Assembly (NCBI RefSeq): GCF_015666175.1
Contig: NZ_JADPIE010000001.1
Location: forward strand, 253,741-317,740
Reading direction: 5' to 3'
Source: Halonatronomonas betaini
GTDB lineage: Bacteria > Bacillota > Halanaerobiia > Halanaerobiales > Halarsenatibacteraceae
Length of the DNA stretch: 64,000 nucleotides
How positions within the stretch are numbered: the stretch's first letter is position 1; the number at the start of each line of letters is the position of its first letter. Made by a program: the position numbers and the translations under genes. Below are positions 9,563-18,454 of this stretch, in pieces. Below the pieces are notes generated by a model. The model ran no database searches and had not been told where the DNA came from. It was given only the letters and a program-made list of their open reading frames with translations.

Positions 9563-10031
9563 GTCTGATTTTTGGACTAGAGTAATAATAGATATATTGA
9601 TAATTATAGGTATAATCTTGATTATTGGGAGTGGTATATCAATTTATTTTGAGCAGACCAGAGGTTATGGTATCTTTGGTGCATCTGATAATAGAAATTT
9701 AGAAGAAAATATGTCAGAAACTGCTCAGACTGAAGAAAATTTTGAATTTACTGCAAGTGCTAAATCAGACCTGGCTTCACTCCAGCATAATTTTGATTTG
9801 AATTATGAAGGAATAGAGCAATTGAATAGATTAGTTGAAGTTGAAATTGAATCCGGGATGTCAGGTTTACAGGTGGCTGGTTTATTAGATGAAGCTGGAG
9901 TTATTTCTTATGAAGACTTTGCTTTTTTATTAATTGAATATAATCTGAGTTCTAGAATTGTTGCAGACGAATATCTTTTAGAAGAAAATATGGGTATATC
10001 AGATTTGTTTTCTAAAATATTATTAAATTAA
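9555..10031 (+). CDS. MltG/YceG-like N-terminal domain protein lacking the transglycosylase domain
   Basis: One membrane segment (about residues 8-30) is followed by a linker and a C-terminal domain of about 75 residues that resembles the LysM-like first domain of MltG (YceG). The pattern IESGMSGLQVAGLLDEAGVI, then a phenylalanine-rich helix and an A-x-x-Y-x-L element, is characteristic. The catalytic YceG domain, with its Glu, is absent: the protein ends at 158 residues. It may bind peptidoglycan or organise the wall around the rod; this is inference. It sits directly before flgF. ATG 9555 overlaps the preceding gene by 8 bp. Confidence 0.68.
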   Translation: MAKSDFWTRVIIDILIIIGIILIIGSGISIYFEQTRGYGIFGASDNRNLEENMSETAQTEENFEFTASAKSDLASLQHNFDLNYEGIEQLNRLVEVEIESGMSGLQVAGLLDEAGVISYEDFAFLLIEYNLSSRIVADEYLLEENMGISDLFSKILLN

Positions 10032-10044
10032 GGAGGTGATTTAA

Positions 10045-10791
10045 ATGATAAGAGGGTTATATAGTTCAGCTACTGGAATGCTGGCCAATGAAGTTAAAAT
10101 GGATAATATATCTAATAATCTGGCAAATACTGATACTACTGCATTTAAAAGGGACAGGATAATTAAAGAGACATTCCCGGAAATGCTGCTTCATCGAATG
10201 GAAAAAGGAAGAAATCCTGTTGAAATTGGCAGCTTAAATAACGGGGTCGCAGTTGATGAAAAGTTTATTGACTTTACCCAGGGGGGGCTTAGAGAAACAG
10301 GTTCTCAATATGATCTAGCTATTGAAGGCGATGGCTTTTTTGTTGTAGATACTCCAGACGGGGTTAGATATACCCGGGATGGTAATTTTACTGTTGATCA
10401 GGACGGTTTAATTGTAAATAATTCTGGATATCCAGTTATGGGTGAAGAGGGATTATTACAAACTATACCTGGTGAGAATGTTTCAATAGATGATAATGGG
10501 ACTGTTTATGTTAATGATTTAGAGGTCGATACAGTTCAAATTGTCGATTTTGATGATTATACAGATTTAAATAAAGTTGGTGAGAACCTATATGAAACTG
10601 ATCAGGCTGTTCAGGCAACTGATGATTATAGGTTAGCCCAGGGTTATTTAGAAGGGTCAAATATTCAAATCGTTAATGAAATGGTCTCTATGATTGAAGC
10701 AACAAGACATTATGAGACTAATCAGAAGGCAATACAAGCAGCAGATATGACATTGGAGAAGGCAGTTAATCAGGTAGGTCGTTTGAGATAA
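10045..10791 (+). CDS. flgF: Flagellar basal-body rod protein FlgF
   Basis: A 248-residue rod protein. It has the family N-terminus (MIRGLYSSATGMLANEVKMD, with NNLANTDTTAFK as the rod motif) and the C-terminal coiled-coil helix (ATRHYETNQKAIQAADMTL) that packs in the rod and hook. The central D1 region reads IEGDGFFVVDTPDGVRYTRD. It is one of two tandem paralogues; the shorter first copy is called FlgF, a proximal-rod protein, by size and order. A strong AAGGAGGTGAT lies before ATG 10045. It is followed by a 90-bp spacer before flgG. Confidence 0.87.
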   Translation: MIRGLYSSATGMLANEVKMDNISNNLANTDTTAFKRDRIIKETFPEMLLHRMEKGRNPVEIGSLNNGVAVDEKFIDFTQGGLRETGSQYDLAIEGDGFFVVDTPDGVRYTRDGNFTVDQDGLIVNNSGYPVMGEEGLLQTIPGENVSIDDNGTVYVNDLEVDTVQIVDFDDYTDLNKVGENLYETDQAVQATDDYRLAQGYLEGSNIQIVNEMVSMIEATRHYETNQKAIQAADMTLEKAVNQVGRLR

Positions 10792-10880
10792 GTAAAATTA
10801 TGGCTGGACCTAGAATAGGAAGCCATTAATAAGAGCTGACTGACAGAGGCTCTAAAAAACTATTATGGATGGTGATTATA

Positions 10881-11669
10881 ATGATGCGTGGATTATACAC
10901 AGCGGCAACAGGTATGAACGCTCAACAGACTAATATAGATATGATATCAAATAATTTATCAAATGTGAATACAACAGGATTTAAAAAATCCAGGGCTAAT
11001 TTTCAGGATTTAATGTATCAACAGACAAGGCAACCAGGTACTCCTAATGCACAAGGTGAAGAGATACCAGTCGGGACTGAGATTGGGCATGGAACAAGAA
11101 TGGCAGCTACACAAAAACTATTTACTCCAGGAAGTCCTCAATCAACTGATAACCCCCTTGATCTTGTAATAGAGGGAGATGGATTTTTTGAAGTTGTCAG
11201 GCCTGATGGTTCTACTGCTTATACCAGAGATGGTTCATTTAGACAGGATAGTGATGGGAGACTCGTTACTGCTGATGGTCATCCATTACAGCCTGAGATT
11301 TATATTCCTGAAGATGCTACCAGTGTTTCAATAACAAGTGATGGTACTGTTAGTGCTCAGATGGCAGGTGAATCTGAACCGAATCAACTTGGCCAGATTG
11401 AATTAGTGAATTTTTCTAACCCTGCAGGATTAAATAGTGAGGGAAGAAATTTATATACAGAGACTGTTTCTTCGGGCCAACCGATGATCGGTGTTCCTGG
11501 TGAAGATGGCTTTGGGACTATTAGCCAGGGTTATTTAGAGATGTCAAATGTTAAAGTTGTTGAAGAAATGGTAGATATGATTACTGCTCAAAGGGCATAT
11601 GAGGCTAATTCTCGATCAATCCAGGCTTCTGATGAGATGCTTAATACTGCTAATCAGTTAAGAAGATAA
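10881..11669 (+). CDS. flgG: Flagellar distal rod protein FlgG
   Basis: FlgG forms the distal rod that passes through the P and L rings. The N-terminus MMRGLYTAATGMNAQQTNID with NNLSNVNTTGFKKSRANFQD and the insertion around YQQTRQPGT are characteristic of FlgG, as is the C-terminal AQRAYEANSRSIQASDEML. The length of 262 residues is normal. ATG 10881 (or 10884) is chosen over ATG 10869, because GGATGGTGAT (10867-10876), the likely ribosome binding site, overlaps 10869. It sits immediately before flgA, flgH and flgI, which encode the ring system that houses it. Confidence 0.93.
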   Translation: MMRGLYTAATGMNAQQTNIDMISNNLSNVNTTGFKKSRANFQDLMYQQTRQPGTPNAQGEEIPVGTEIGHGTRMAATQKLFTPGSPQSTDNPLDLVIEGDGFFEVVRPDGSTAYTRDGSFRQDSDGRLVTADGHPLQPEIYIPEDATSVSITSDGTVSAQMAGESEPNQLGQIELVNFSNPAGLNSEGRNLYTETVSSGQPMIGVPGEDGFGTISQGYLEMSNVKVVEEMVDMITAQRAYEANSRSIQASDEMLNTANQLRR

Positions 11670-11698
11670 TTTAAATAAGCAGATAAAAGGTGATTGAA

Positions 11699-12688
11699 AT
11701 GTTTAAAAAAAAATGTTTTTCATATGTTATAGCAATAGTTTTATTTCTATCAGCACCTGTCTTATCTGCTGAAATATATTTATATGATGATGTTGAAATT
11801 AATAGTTCTAAGATAATCCTTGGAGAAATTGCAAGGATTGAGACTGATTCAGATAATGTATACAAAGCTCTATCAGATATTGAATTAGGTGATGCTCCAA
11901 GGCCTGGAAGAAGTGTGGAAATGAATCCAGAACTTATTTCCCTTCATATCAGGAATAATGGATTTAACAGAAGTGATTATAATATAAATTCAGATGGAAA
12001 TATTAGAATACATGTAAGCTCACAAAACTTATCATCTGAAGATTTATTTAACAAGGTTGAAAAGGTAATAAAAGAAGAGATTTATAAAGATTTAGAAGCT
12101 TATGCTTTAGAGCAGGATATTCAAATATCTATCGAACTCTTATCAAGTCCTGGTGATAAAGATATACCAGATGGTGAAATAAATGTAGAAATTGATAATG
12201 AAATAAATAGACCAGCCGGGAGACTTAATATACCAGTTAAAATATATATTGATGAAAATTATTGGAGCAGAGTCTTTATGACTTTAAGAGTAAATTATCT
12301 GATGGATGTATATCTTTTAAAAAATGATTTAACAAGGAATCAAAGAATTGATGAGAGTGATTTAGTTTATGAAGAAACAAAGTTTGATTTTTATCCAGAT
12401 AAACTGATTATGAGTTTGAATAATGAGATTATTGAACATGGTGTAACCAATAGAAACTATCAAAAAGGTCAGATATTAAAATTATCTATGCTCGAATATC
12501 CAGATGTTATTAGTTTTAATCAGGAAGTAATAGCTGAGTTTGAACAGGGTTCTGTATTTGTTACTACTAAAGTTAAGGCACGTGATAATGGGAGTATAGG
12601 TGAGATTATTGAAGTTGAAAATATTGAGACAGGAAACAGAATGCAGGCAGAAGTTTTAAATGAAAATAGAGTAAGGATTATAAACTGA
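11699..12688 (+). CDS. flgA: Flagellar P-ring assembly chaperone FlgA
   Basis: FlgA is a periplasmic chaperone needed for P-ring polymerisation. The 329-residue product starts with a signal peptide (basic start KKK, hydrophobic core, likely cleavage after VLSA). A long variable N-terminal part is followed by a SAF-type domain and a C-terminal beta domain (QEVIAEFEQGSVFVTTKVKA, GSIGEIIEVENIETG). The last portion, NRMQAEVLNENRVRI, is the typical FlgA end. ATG 11699 is used since AAAAGGTGAT covers the in-frame GTG 11690. Presence of this gene implies an outer membrane. Confidence 0.88.
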   Translation: MFKKKCFSYVIAIVLFLSAPVLSAEIYLYDDVEINSSKIILGEIARIETDSDNVYKALSDIELGDAPRPGRSVEMNPELISLHIRNNGFNRSDYNINSDGNIRIHVSSQNLSSEDLFNKVEKVIKEEIYKDLEAYALEQDIQISIELLSSPGDKDIPDGEINVEIDNEINRPAGRLNIPVKIYIDENYWSRVFMTLRVNYLMDVYLLKNDLTRNQRIDESDLVYEETKFDFYPDKLIMSLNNEIIEHGVTNRNYQKGQILKLSMLEYPDVISFNQEVIAEFEQGSVFVTTKVKARDNGSIGEIIEVENIETGNRMQAEVLNENRVRIIN

Positions 12689-12711
12689 TTCTTATTTGGA
12701 GGAAATTTATT

Positions 12712-13299
12712 ATGAAAAGAAATACATTGCTAATATCATGTTCAATTGTTATAATTATGATATTCATTACAGGTCTACCTGTTGAATCTAACTCTCTCTG
12801 GTCTGAGGAGCAGACGAGTATGTATAGAGATAAAGGTGATTATGAAGTTGGAGATTTAGTTACAGTCTTAATAGAAGAGGATGCAAGTGCTGTACAAAGT
12901 GCAGTCAGTGATTCAAGCAAAGGCTCAGATATTGATGTTGGGGCCGGGTCAGGAATACTAAGCTTTTTAAACCCGTTTAGCTTTGGTTACTCAGGATCAG
13001 AGAGTGCAGATGGCTCGACTGAGAGAGCCGGGACATTGGAGGCTGATATTACTGTTACTATTGAAGAAGTATTAGATAATGGTAATTTCAAAATTGCTGG
13101 TAATAAAAATATTAAAATCAATGATGAAACCCAGAAAATAAAATTAACTGGAATCATTAGACCCTCTGATATAAAAGCTGATAATACTATAGAATCTCAA
13201 TTAGTTGCAGAACCTGAAATTGAATATGAGGGCAAAGGAATAGTTGGAGATAAACAGGATAGAGGTATTATCTCACGAGTATTTAATTTTATTTTTTAG
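12712..13299 (+). CDS. flgH: Flagellar L-ring protein FlgH
   Basis: FlgH builds the ring in the outer membrane around the rod. The 195-residue protein has an N-terminal hydrophobic export signal, SLWSEEQTSMYRDKGDYEVGDLVTVLIEEDASA (family core, quoted in pieces: SLWSEEQ, YEVGDLVTVLIEE), a Gly/Ser-rich middle and the C-terminal GIIRPSDIKADNTI element that is diagnostic. Unlike many FlgH proteins it shows no convincing lipoprotein box after the hydrophobic core; the only Cys, residue 10, lies inside that core. ATG 12712 has TGGAGG upstream. It overlaps nothing and is directly followed by flgI. Confidence 0.9.
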   Translation: MKRNTLLISCSIVIIMIFITGLPVESNSLWSEEQTSMYRDKGDYEVGDLVTVLIEEDASAVQSAVSDSSKGSDIDVGAGSGILSFLNPFSFGYSGSESADGSTERAGTLEADITVTIEEVLDNGNFKIAGNKNIKINDETQKIKLTGIIRPSDIKADNTIESQLVAEPEIEYEGKGIVGDKQDRGIISRVFNFIF

Positions 13300-13311
13300 G
13301 TGGTGTTAAAT

Positions 13312-14451
13312 ATGCTAAAAAGTTGTAAAAAAGAAAGTTATATATATCCCTTGATTTTATCAATTATTTTTGTAATGGTATTGAGTTTAAATGTTGGAGC
13401 TGTAGAACATGATCCTATTGTAGAGATTGGAAATATTACTAGAATCGATGGGGCTAGAGATAATCATTTAATCGGATATGGAATCATTGTAGGACTTGCA
13501 GGTTCAGGAGACTCAACAAGAAGTAGAGCAACTGTACAGAGTGTTGCAAATATGCTGGATTCATTTGGAGTAGAAGTTGATGCTGATCAGGTTAGAAGCC
13601 GTAATATTGCAGCTGTAATGGTAACAGCTGATCTTCCACATAATGCTAATCCAGGCGATGAGATAGATGTCAATGTAAGTTCTATGGGTGATGCAAGAAG
13701 TATTCAGGGAGGAACATTACTTATGACTCCTCTTGAGGCTGGAGATGGTCAGGTATATGCTGTTGCTCAGGGATCAGTTTCAATTGGTGGCTATAATATT
13801 AGAGGCGGTGGCCAGGAGGTTAGAGAAAATCATCCGACTGCTGGTAATATACCAGGCGGAGCTACAGTTGAAAATAATATAGATTATCAGTTAGATTCAG
13901 AAGAATTGACATTGATTTTAAATAATAGTAACTTTCAGACTGCCAGTGATATTGCCAGCAGTATTAATGATAATTTTGCCGGGAATAATTATGCGCAGGC
14001 TGAAAATGAAGGAAGAGTCAGAGTTGAGGTTCCTCAGGATTATCAGAATAGAGTTGTTGACTTTATTGCTGAAGTAAATAGTTTAGAAGTCAGGCCAACA
14101 ATGGATGCAAAGGTTGTAATAAATGAGAGGACTGGCACTGTTGTTCAGGGCCACAATGTTAGACTCTCTACTGTAGCAGTTTCACATGGCAATCTTTCTG
14201 TTATGATTACAACAAGGACAGAAGTCTCACAACCAGAACCATTTACTGAAGGGGAGACAGTTGAAATTACTGAAACTGAAATTGAAGTTGAGGAAGAAGA
14301 AGGCCAGATGATGGTTGTTGAGGGCAGAAGCAATGTTTATGATATAGTAACTGCTTTAAACGCAATTGGAGCATCGCCGAGAGATCTGGTAGCTATTTTC
14401 CAGGAAATACAGGCTGCAGGAGCATTACATGGACAGCTTGAAATAAGATAA
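13312..14451 (+). CDS. flgI: Flagellar P-ring protein FlgI
   Basis: FlgI polymerises in the periplasm into the P ring, a bushing in the peptidoglycan layer. The 379-residue product has a signal peptide, then the hallmark sequences IARIDGxRxN-like ITRIDGARDNHLIGYGIIVG, GLAGSGDSTRSRATVQSVAN and DLPHNANPGDEIDVNVSSMG. The C-terminal region ends LNAIGASPRDLVAIFQEIQA followed by AGALHGQLEIR, typical of the family. ATG 13312 is used; TAGGTGGTG (13297-13304) covers the upstream in-frame GTG codons. Together with FlgA and FlgH it shows that this flagellum spans two membranes. Confidence 0.95.
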   Translation: MLKSCKKESYIYPLILSIIFVMVLSLNVGAVEHDPIVEIGNITRIDGARDNHLIGYGIIVGLAGSGDSTRSRATVQSVANMLDSFGVEVDADQVRSRNIAAVMVTADLPHNANPGDEIDVNVSSMGDARSIQGGTLLMTPLEAGDGQVYAVAQGSVSIGGYNIRGGGQEVRENHPTAGNIPGGATVENNIDYQLDSEELTLILNNSNFQTASDIASSINDNFAGNNYAQAENEGRVRVEVPQDYQNRVVDFIAEVNSLEVRPTMDAKVVINERTGTVVQGHNVRLSTVAVSHGNLSVMITTRTEVSQPEPFTEGETVEITETEIEVEEEEGQMMVVEGRSNVYDIVTALNAIGASPRDLVAIFQEIQAAGALHGQLEIR

Positions 14452-14467
14452 AGAGTGGTGATTATAA

Positions 14468-14812
14468 TTGGAGATAAATAATATTTCTAATATACAGAAC
14501 CAGTATGAACAGACCAGGCAGGAATCTGAGCAGATTGATGCTGGAGAATTAAATGATAATCTAACTAAACTTGCAGCAAATAATGAAGACGAAGCTTTAA
14601 AAGCAGCAATAAACGATTTTATGTCAATCTTTATGCAGCAGATGTTTCAGAGCATGAGAAATACTGTTCCTGATGATGGAATTATAAATGGTGGTTATGC
14701 TGAAGATGTATTTACTGAGATGCTGGATGAAGAGATTAGTCAAACAGGTTCAGAACAGGGGCTTTTTAAAGATATTAACAGACAGATTTATCAACAACTT
14801 TCAGGAGAGTAA
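14468..14812 (+). CDS. flgJ: FlgJ-type rod-binding protein without muramidase domain
   Basis: The 114-residue protein matches the N-terminal rod-binding domain of FlgJ: ALKAAINDFMSIFMQQMFQS, then MRNTVPDD and a GYAEDVFTEMLDEEIS helix. The C-terminal glucosaminidase domain of enterobacterial FlgJ is absent, as in many other bacteria, so wall opening for the rod must rely on another enzyme. The start is a TTG at 14468 with GAGTGGTGAT upstream. It lies just after flgI and closes the flagellar ring/rod series in this operon. Confidence 0.85.
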   Translation: MEINNISNIQNQYEQTRQESEQIDAGELNDNLTKLAANNEDEALKAAINDFMSIFMQQMFQSMRNTVPDDGIINGGYAEDVFTEMLDEEISQTGSEQGLFKDINRQIYQQLSGE

Positions 14813-14823
14813 GGAGAAATAAT

Positions 14824-16911
14824 ATGATAAATAAAAACTCTGGGATCTTAAAAAATTTAGTATTGGTTTTACCATTAACCTGTTTATTAATACTTGTGCT
14901 CACTCTGAATGCTTATGGTGAAGATAGGTTGATTAACTTTGTCGGTAATAATCAAAGGCTAATTGGTGATCTTATAATTGATTCCAGCTCCTTTAATTTT
15001 ACCCCTGCTGATCAAATTGAATTAGAAGCTACTGATAAAGAAATTGTTTTAGAAAAGGATAGGGAGTATTTTATTGAAATAGTTGAAAATGAGAATGATG
15101 AAAGTTTTCTAACTATACAGATTATTGCATTATCTGAGAGGTCTGAGGCAGAGGTTATTAGAGAAAACCTGGAAAATCATGGATTTACTGACAATAGAAT
15201 TGTATTCGAAGATGATCTATATAAACTTCAGTCTGGAGAGTTTGATTCAAGGGAAAAGGCTGAAGAATACAGGGAGAAACTTGCTGATTCAGGATTTGAA
15301 GGCTGGATCACAGGTGAGATTACCGAACCATATGAACTTTTAATAAGAGATAATTCTGGTAAAAAAATATATCAGGGACCAGATATTAATTTAGATGATG
15401 CTGAATTTTATATAAATGACACCTGGCTTACTGGAGATTTTGTATTAAACCTGGAAGATGATAGGATTAAACTTGATTATTTTATTCCAATTGATATGGC
15501 TGTAGCCGGGAATATTGCCAGTTTAGAAAATAGCCATAATCAGGAGTTTAGGCAGGAAGAATTAGAGTTGCTCTCAATATTTTTAAGAACTAATTTATAT
15601 GGGAATGCAGAGGAAATATTTGAAAAGATATCTGCTGGAGAAATTGATTTTAATAAACCGGATTCTAGAATAATTGATTCTGTAATGAAGACTCAGGATA
15701 ACTATATTTTTTATGATGGTGATATAGCTTACCAGGATGATTTTTATCCTGCAGGTTATCTTAGAACTCTCTTTCATTGGCTTTCTGTAGATTTTAATGA
15801 GGAGACTGTTCTTAATGATTATTATCCTGAAGCAGAAATCCTAAATATTATGGAATATTCAAGACTTGAAACTATTGTTGATGCTAGAGTCCAAAGAGGT
15901 CTTAATTATAAGGAGATACGGGAAGAAACCTTAAGGGGCAATAGAAATATCACAGTTTTAGAATTAGATCTGAACCGTTCTAATTTAAAAGTCAGGCCAT
16001 TTCTTGCTAATAGCACTGTTTCTGGTTTAGAAGACTTAGTTGAAATTGGTAGAAGTAATCAGGCACTGGCCGGTATAAATGGTGGGTTTTATGAATATTC
16101 TGGTCGCCCACTAGGTATATATATGGAAGATGGCAATATTGTTACCGGGAAAGTCAGGGATCTAGTGAGATCAACTTTATTAATTGATGAATATGGTAAT
16201 ATTGATATTGGTATCCGTGACTGGAATGGAAATTTAGGCCTGGAAGATGGAAGAGATTTAATGGTTTCTGGTGTCAACCAGGTTCCAGAAGATGGTCAGG
16301 CTGTTATCATAAATAAGTATTATGGAGAACAGGCTCCCCAGCTCAGGGAGGGAGCAGTTGAATTAGTTGTTAATAGTCAAGGGGAAATAGCTGGTATTAA
16401 TAGGAGTCATTTTTTAGCTCCAAGCTCTATTCCAGAGGATGGCTATATAATTCAGGCTACCGGTAGCAAGGCAAATATTTTGGGACGACTTAGTACTGGA
16501 GAGACTATATCCTTTGAGAATAGATTTTTTCCAGAACCAGAGCTTGAAGGCGATATTGTCCATGCTTTAGGTGCCGGACCAAAATTGATTGAAGATGGAA
16601 GGATTAATATTACATCTTATAGAGAGGGATTCCAGAGAGATATAGTTTATGGAAATGCACCAAGATCGGCAGCAGGAATAACTGGAGATAATAAACTTCT
16701 TCTGGTTACAGTTGATGGGAGACAGCCAGAAAGAAGTATTGGAATGACCCTGGATGAACTTGCTGAATTTATGCTGGATTTAGGAGCAGAAAAGGCAATG
16801 AACCTCGATGGAGGTGCCTCAGCAAGGATGATGGTTAGAGGTTTTACGATGAATGTACCAAGTTCTGAAAGAAATATTGGAAATGCCCTCTTAATTTTGC
16901 CAAATATGTGA
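14824..16911 (+). CDS. Exported SPOR-domain protein with C-terminal phosphodiester glycosidase (NAGPA-like) domain
   Basis: A 695-residue exported protein with an N-terminal signal or membrane segment (about 12-33). Residues about 78-165 look like a SPOR peptidoglycan-binding domain (SFLTIQIIALSERSEAEVIR, then YKLQSGEFDSREKAEEYREK). The middle (about 165-370) is not recognised. The C-terminal 310 residues match the phosphodiester glycosidase/NAGPA family (AGINGGFYEYSGRPLGIYME, LVTVDGRQPERSIGMTLDE, NLDGGASARMMV). Such domains cleave sugar phosphodiesters; the substrate here is unknown. It follows flgJ by 11 bp, so it may be cotranscribed with the flagellar genes. Confidence 0.82.
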   Translation: MINKNSGILKNLVLVLPLTCLLILVLTLNAYGEDRLINFVGNNQRLIGDLIIDSSSFNFTPADQIELEATDKEIVLEKDREYFIEIVENENDESFLTIQIIALSERSEAEVIRENLENHGFTDNRIVFEDDLYKLQSGEFDSREKAEEYREKLADSGFEGWITGEITEPYELLIRDNSGKKIYQGPDINLDDAEFYINDTWLTGDFVLNLEDDRIKLDYFIPIDMAVAGNIASLENSHNQEFRQEELELLSIFLRTNLYGNAEEIFEKISAGEIDFNKPDSRIIDSVMKTQDNYIFYDGDIAYQDDFYPAGYLRTLFHWLSVDFNEETVLNDYYPEAEILNIMEYSRLETIVDARVQRGLNYKEIREETLRGNRNITVLELDLNRSNLKVRPFLANSTVSGLEDLVEIGRSNQALAGINGGFYEYSGRPLGIYMEDGNIVTGKVRDLVRSTLLIDEYGNIDIGIRDWNGNLGLEDGRDLMVSGVNQVPEDGQAVIINKYYGEQAPQLREGAVELVVNSQGEIAGINRSHFLAPSSIPEDGYIIQATGSKANILGRLSTGETISFENRFFPEPELEGDIVHALGAGPKLIEDGRINITSYREGFQRDIVYGNAPRSAAGITGDNKLLLVTVDGRQPERSIGMTLDELAEFMLDLGAEKAMNLDGGASARMMVRGFTMNVPSSERNIGNALLILPNM

Positions 16912-16935
16912 TAAAATATATAACAGGAGGTAATT

Positions 16936-17469
16936 ATGAAAAAGATAACAACCACTTTAGCAATTCTATTATTTATTGTAATGGCTTTTTCTGTATCAGT
17001 TGATGCCTGGAACCCAACTTTAGATAATGCCCACTATATGGTCCGGGCTTCAGTAAATGAAATTAGAGCATTACAGTTTAAGTTAGGTTTTGGTTTTGAC
17101 AGATTTAATTCCTTTGATACTCTCTTTGCTTATAATGGGGATAGCTTTGATCTTCAGGGAACCTGGTTATTAAACTTTACCGGGGACCAGGAGATTGATA
17201 TGAACTTAAGACTAAATGCTGCTACTAAACTTGCTGAAAGGAGTATCAGGCCTGCCATCGGTGTCGGCGGAGAGTTTCCTTTAGGAGATAGAAATTATAC
17301 TTTCTGGAGTATAGATTATTATTTCAATGTTTCCAGTAATAATTTAGTTTATGAAGCAGGAGTAGGTTTTCCAATTACGGCTAATAGTGATCTGACTTTA
17401 GGTGTTGGAAATTCTTTCTGGGATAGAGGAAATAGTGAGGCTGCAATAGGGTTAAAGGTAGGTTTTTAA
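16936..17469 (+). CDS. Small exported beta-barrel-like protein, probable outer-membrane protein
   Basis: A 177-residue protein with a clear signal peptide (MKKITTTLAILLFIVMAFSV, cleavage probably after VDA). The mature part lacks hydrophobic helices and shows alternating polar/aromatic strands: LQFKLGFGFDRF, FDLQGTWLLNF, DMNLRLNAATKL, RPAIGVGGEF and the final AAIGLKVGF. The terminal Phe and glycine/aromatic-rich strands resemble outer-membrane beta-barrels. About eight strands could be drawn, but this is by eye. Ribosome binding site AGGAGG precedes ATG 16936. The hldE-type genes follow 1 bp later, supporting an outer-membrane context. Confidence 0.72.
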   Translation: MKKITTTLAILLFIVMAFSVSVDAWNPTLDNAHYMVRASVNEIRALQFKLGFGFDRFNSFDTLFAYNGDSFDLQGTWLLNFTGDQEIDMNLRLNAATKLAERSIRPAIGVGGEFPLGDRNYTFWSIDYYFNVSSNNLVYEAGVGFPITANSDLTLGVGNSFWDRGNSEAAIGLKVGF

Positions 17470-17470
17470 T

Positions 17471-18454
17471 TTGAGTTTATTAGAATCATTTGAATGCTTA
17501 TTAAAAGGAAAGACGATGGTTATTGGGGATTTAATAATTGATGAATTTTTGTTTGGTAATCCTTCCAGAATTTCCAGGGAGGCTCCAGTTTTAATTCTTG
17601 AAGAAAAAAATAGGGAGTTTAGACCAGGTGGAGCTGCTAATGCTGCCTATAACATTGCAAGTATTTCCAGCAAGACAAAATTACTTGCTATTTCAGGAAA
17701 TTCAAAGAACTGGGATAATCTTTCAGGGTTACTGGTCAATGAGGGGGTTGATATATCAGGTGTTCTGCTAGAAGGAACTAATAATAATTTAAAGACTAGA
17801 GTGATTGCAGGAAGTAATCAGGTTGTTGACCAACAGATTGTTAGAATTGATAGGAAGTATGATTCAGAGATTAAAGAAGAGTTTAGAGATCAGATCTTTG
17901 ATAGGTTTTCAACTAGTTTACCTGAAGTAGATTCTATATTGCTCTCAGATTATGGCTATGGTTTATTAAATCAGAGTTTGATTGAGAGAATCATGGAAAA
18001 GGCAGTAGCTGCTAAGACACCTGTAATTGTTGACAGTCGAACTCAGTTGGGAAAATTTAGAAGAGCTACTATAGCAACTCCTAATATAGAAGAGGCTTCT
18101 CAGTTTTGGGGTTCAGCTATCAGATCTGAAAACGATCTTAAAAAGGCAGGAAACTATATTTTAAATAAGTTAAATAGCAGATATCTTCTGATCACAAGAG
18201 GGGCAGAGGGAATGACATTATTTGATCAGAGTGGTTGTGAGACTGTTCCAGTTGCAAATAAAGTGGAGGTCTTTGATGTTACAGGGGCTGGCGATACTGT
18301 TTCAGCAGTGATAACACTGGCACTCGCAGCAGATATACCTATTATTGATGGGGTTAAACTGGCAAATTATGCAGCTGGTGAAGTTGTTAAAAAACCTGGG
18401 GTAGCTTCAGTTAGTCCTGAAGAGATTAAAGAGGCTATTAGTCATGAAAAATAA
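17471..18454 (+). CDS. rfaE1: HldE/RfaE1-type heptose-7-phosphate kinase (PfkB family)
   Basis: A PfkB-family sugar kinase of 327 residues, the stand-alone equivalent of the HldE N-terminal domain, which phosphorylates D-glycero-D-manno-heptose 7-phosphate for LPS inner core synthesis. Visible motifs are IGDLIIDEFLFGNPSRISRE, the glycine motif RPGGAANAAYNIA and the anion-hole/catalytic motif VTGAGDTVSA with the catalytic Asp. The start is TTG 17471, one base after the preceding stop. It overlaps the adenylyltransferase gene by 11 bp; the two together replace the fused HldE. Substrate is inferred from this pairing. Confidence 0.86.
   Translation: MSLLESFECLLKGKTMVIGDLIIDEFLFGNPSRISREAPVLILEEKNREFRPGGAANAAYNIASISSKTKLLAISGNSKNWDNLSGLLVNEGVDISGVLLEGTNNNLKTRVIAGSNQVVDQQIVRIDRKYDSEIKEEFRDQIFDRFSTSLPEVDSILLSDYGYGLLNQSLIERIMEKAVAAKTPVIVDSRTQLGKFRRATIATPNIEEASQFWGSAIRSENDLKKAGNYILNKLNSRYLLITRGAEGMTLFDQSGCETVPVANKVEVFDVTGAGDTVSAVITLALAADIPIIDGVKLANYAAGEVVKKPGVASVSPEEIKEAISHEK

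Noticed and set aside
15125-15343. 72-codon plus-strand frame inside the SPOR-glycosidase gene
   Set aside because: It is an alternative frame of a clear gene, with no ribosome binding site or family.
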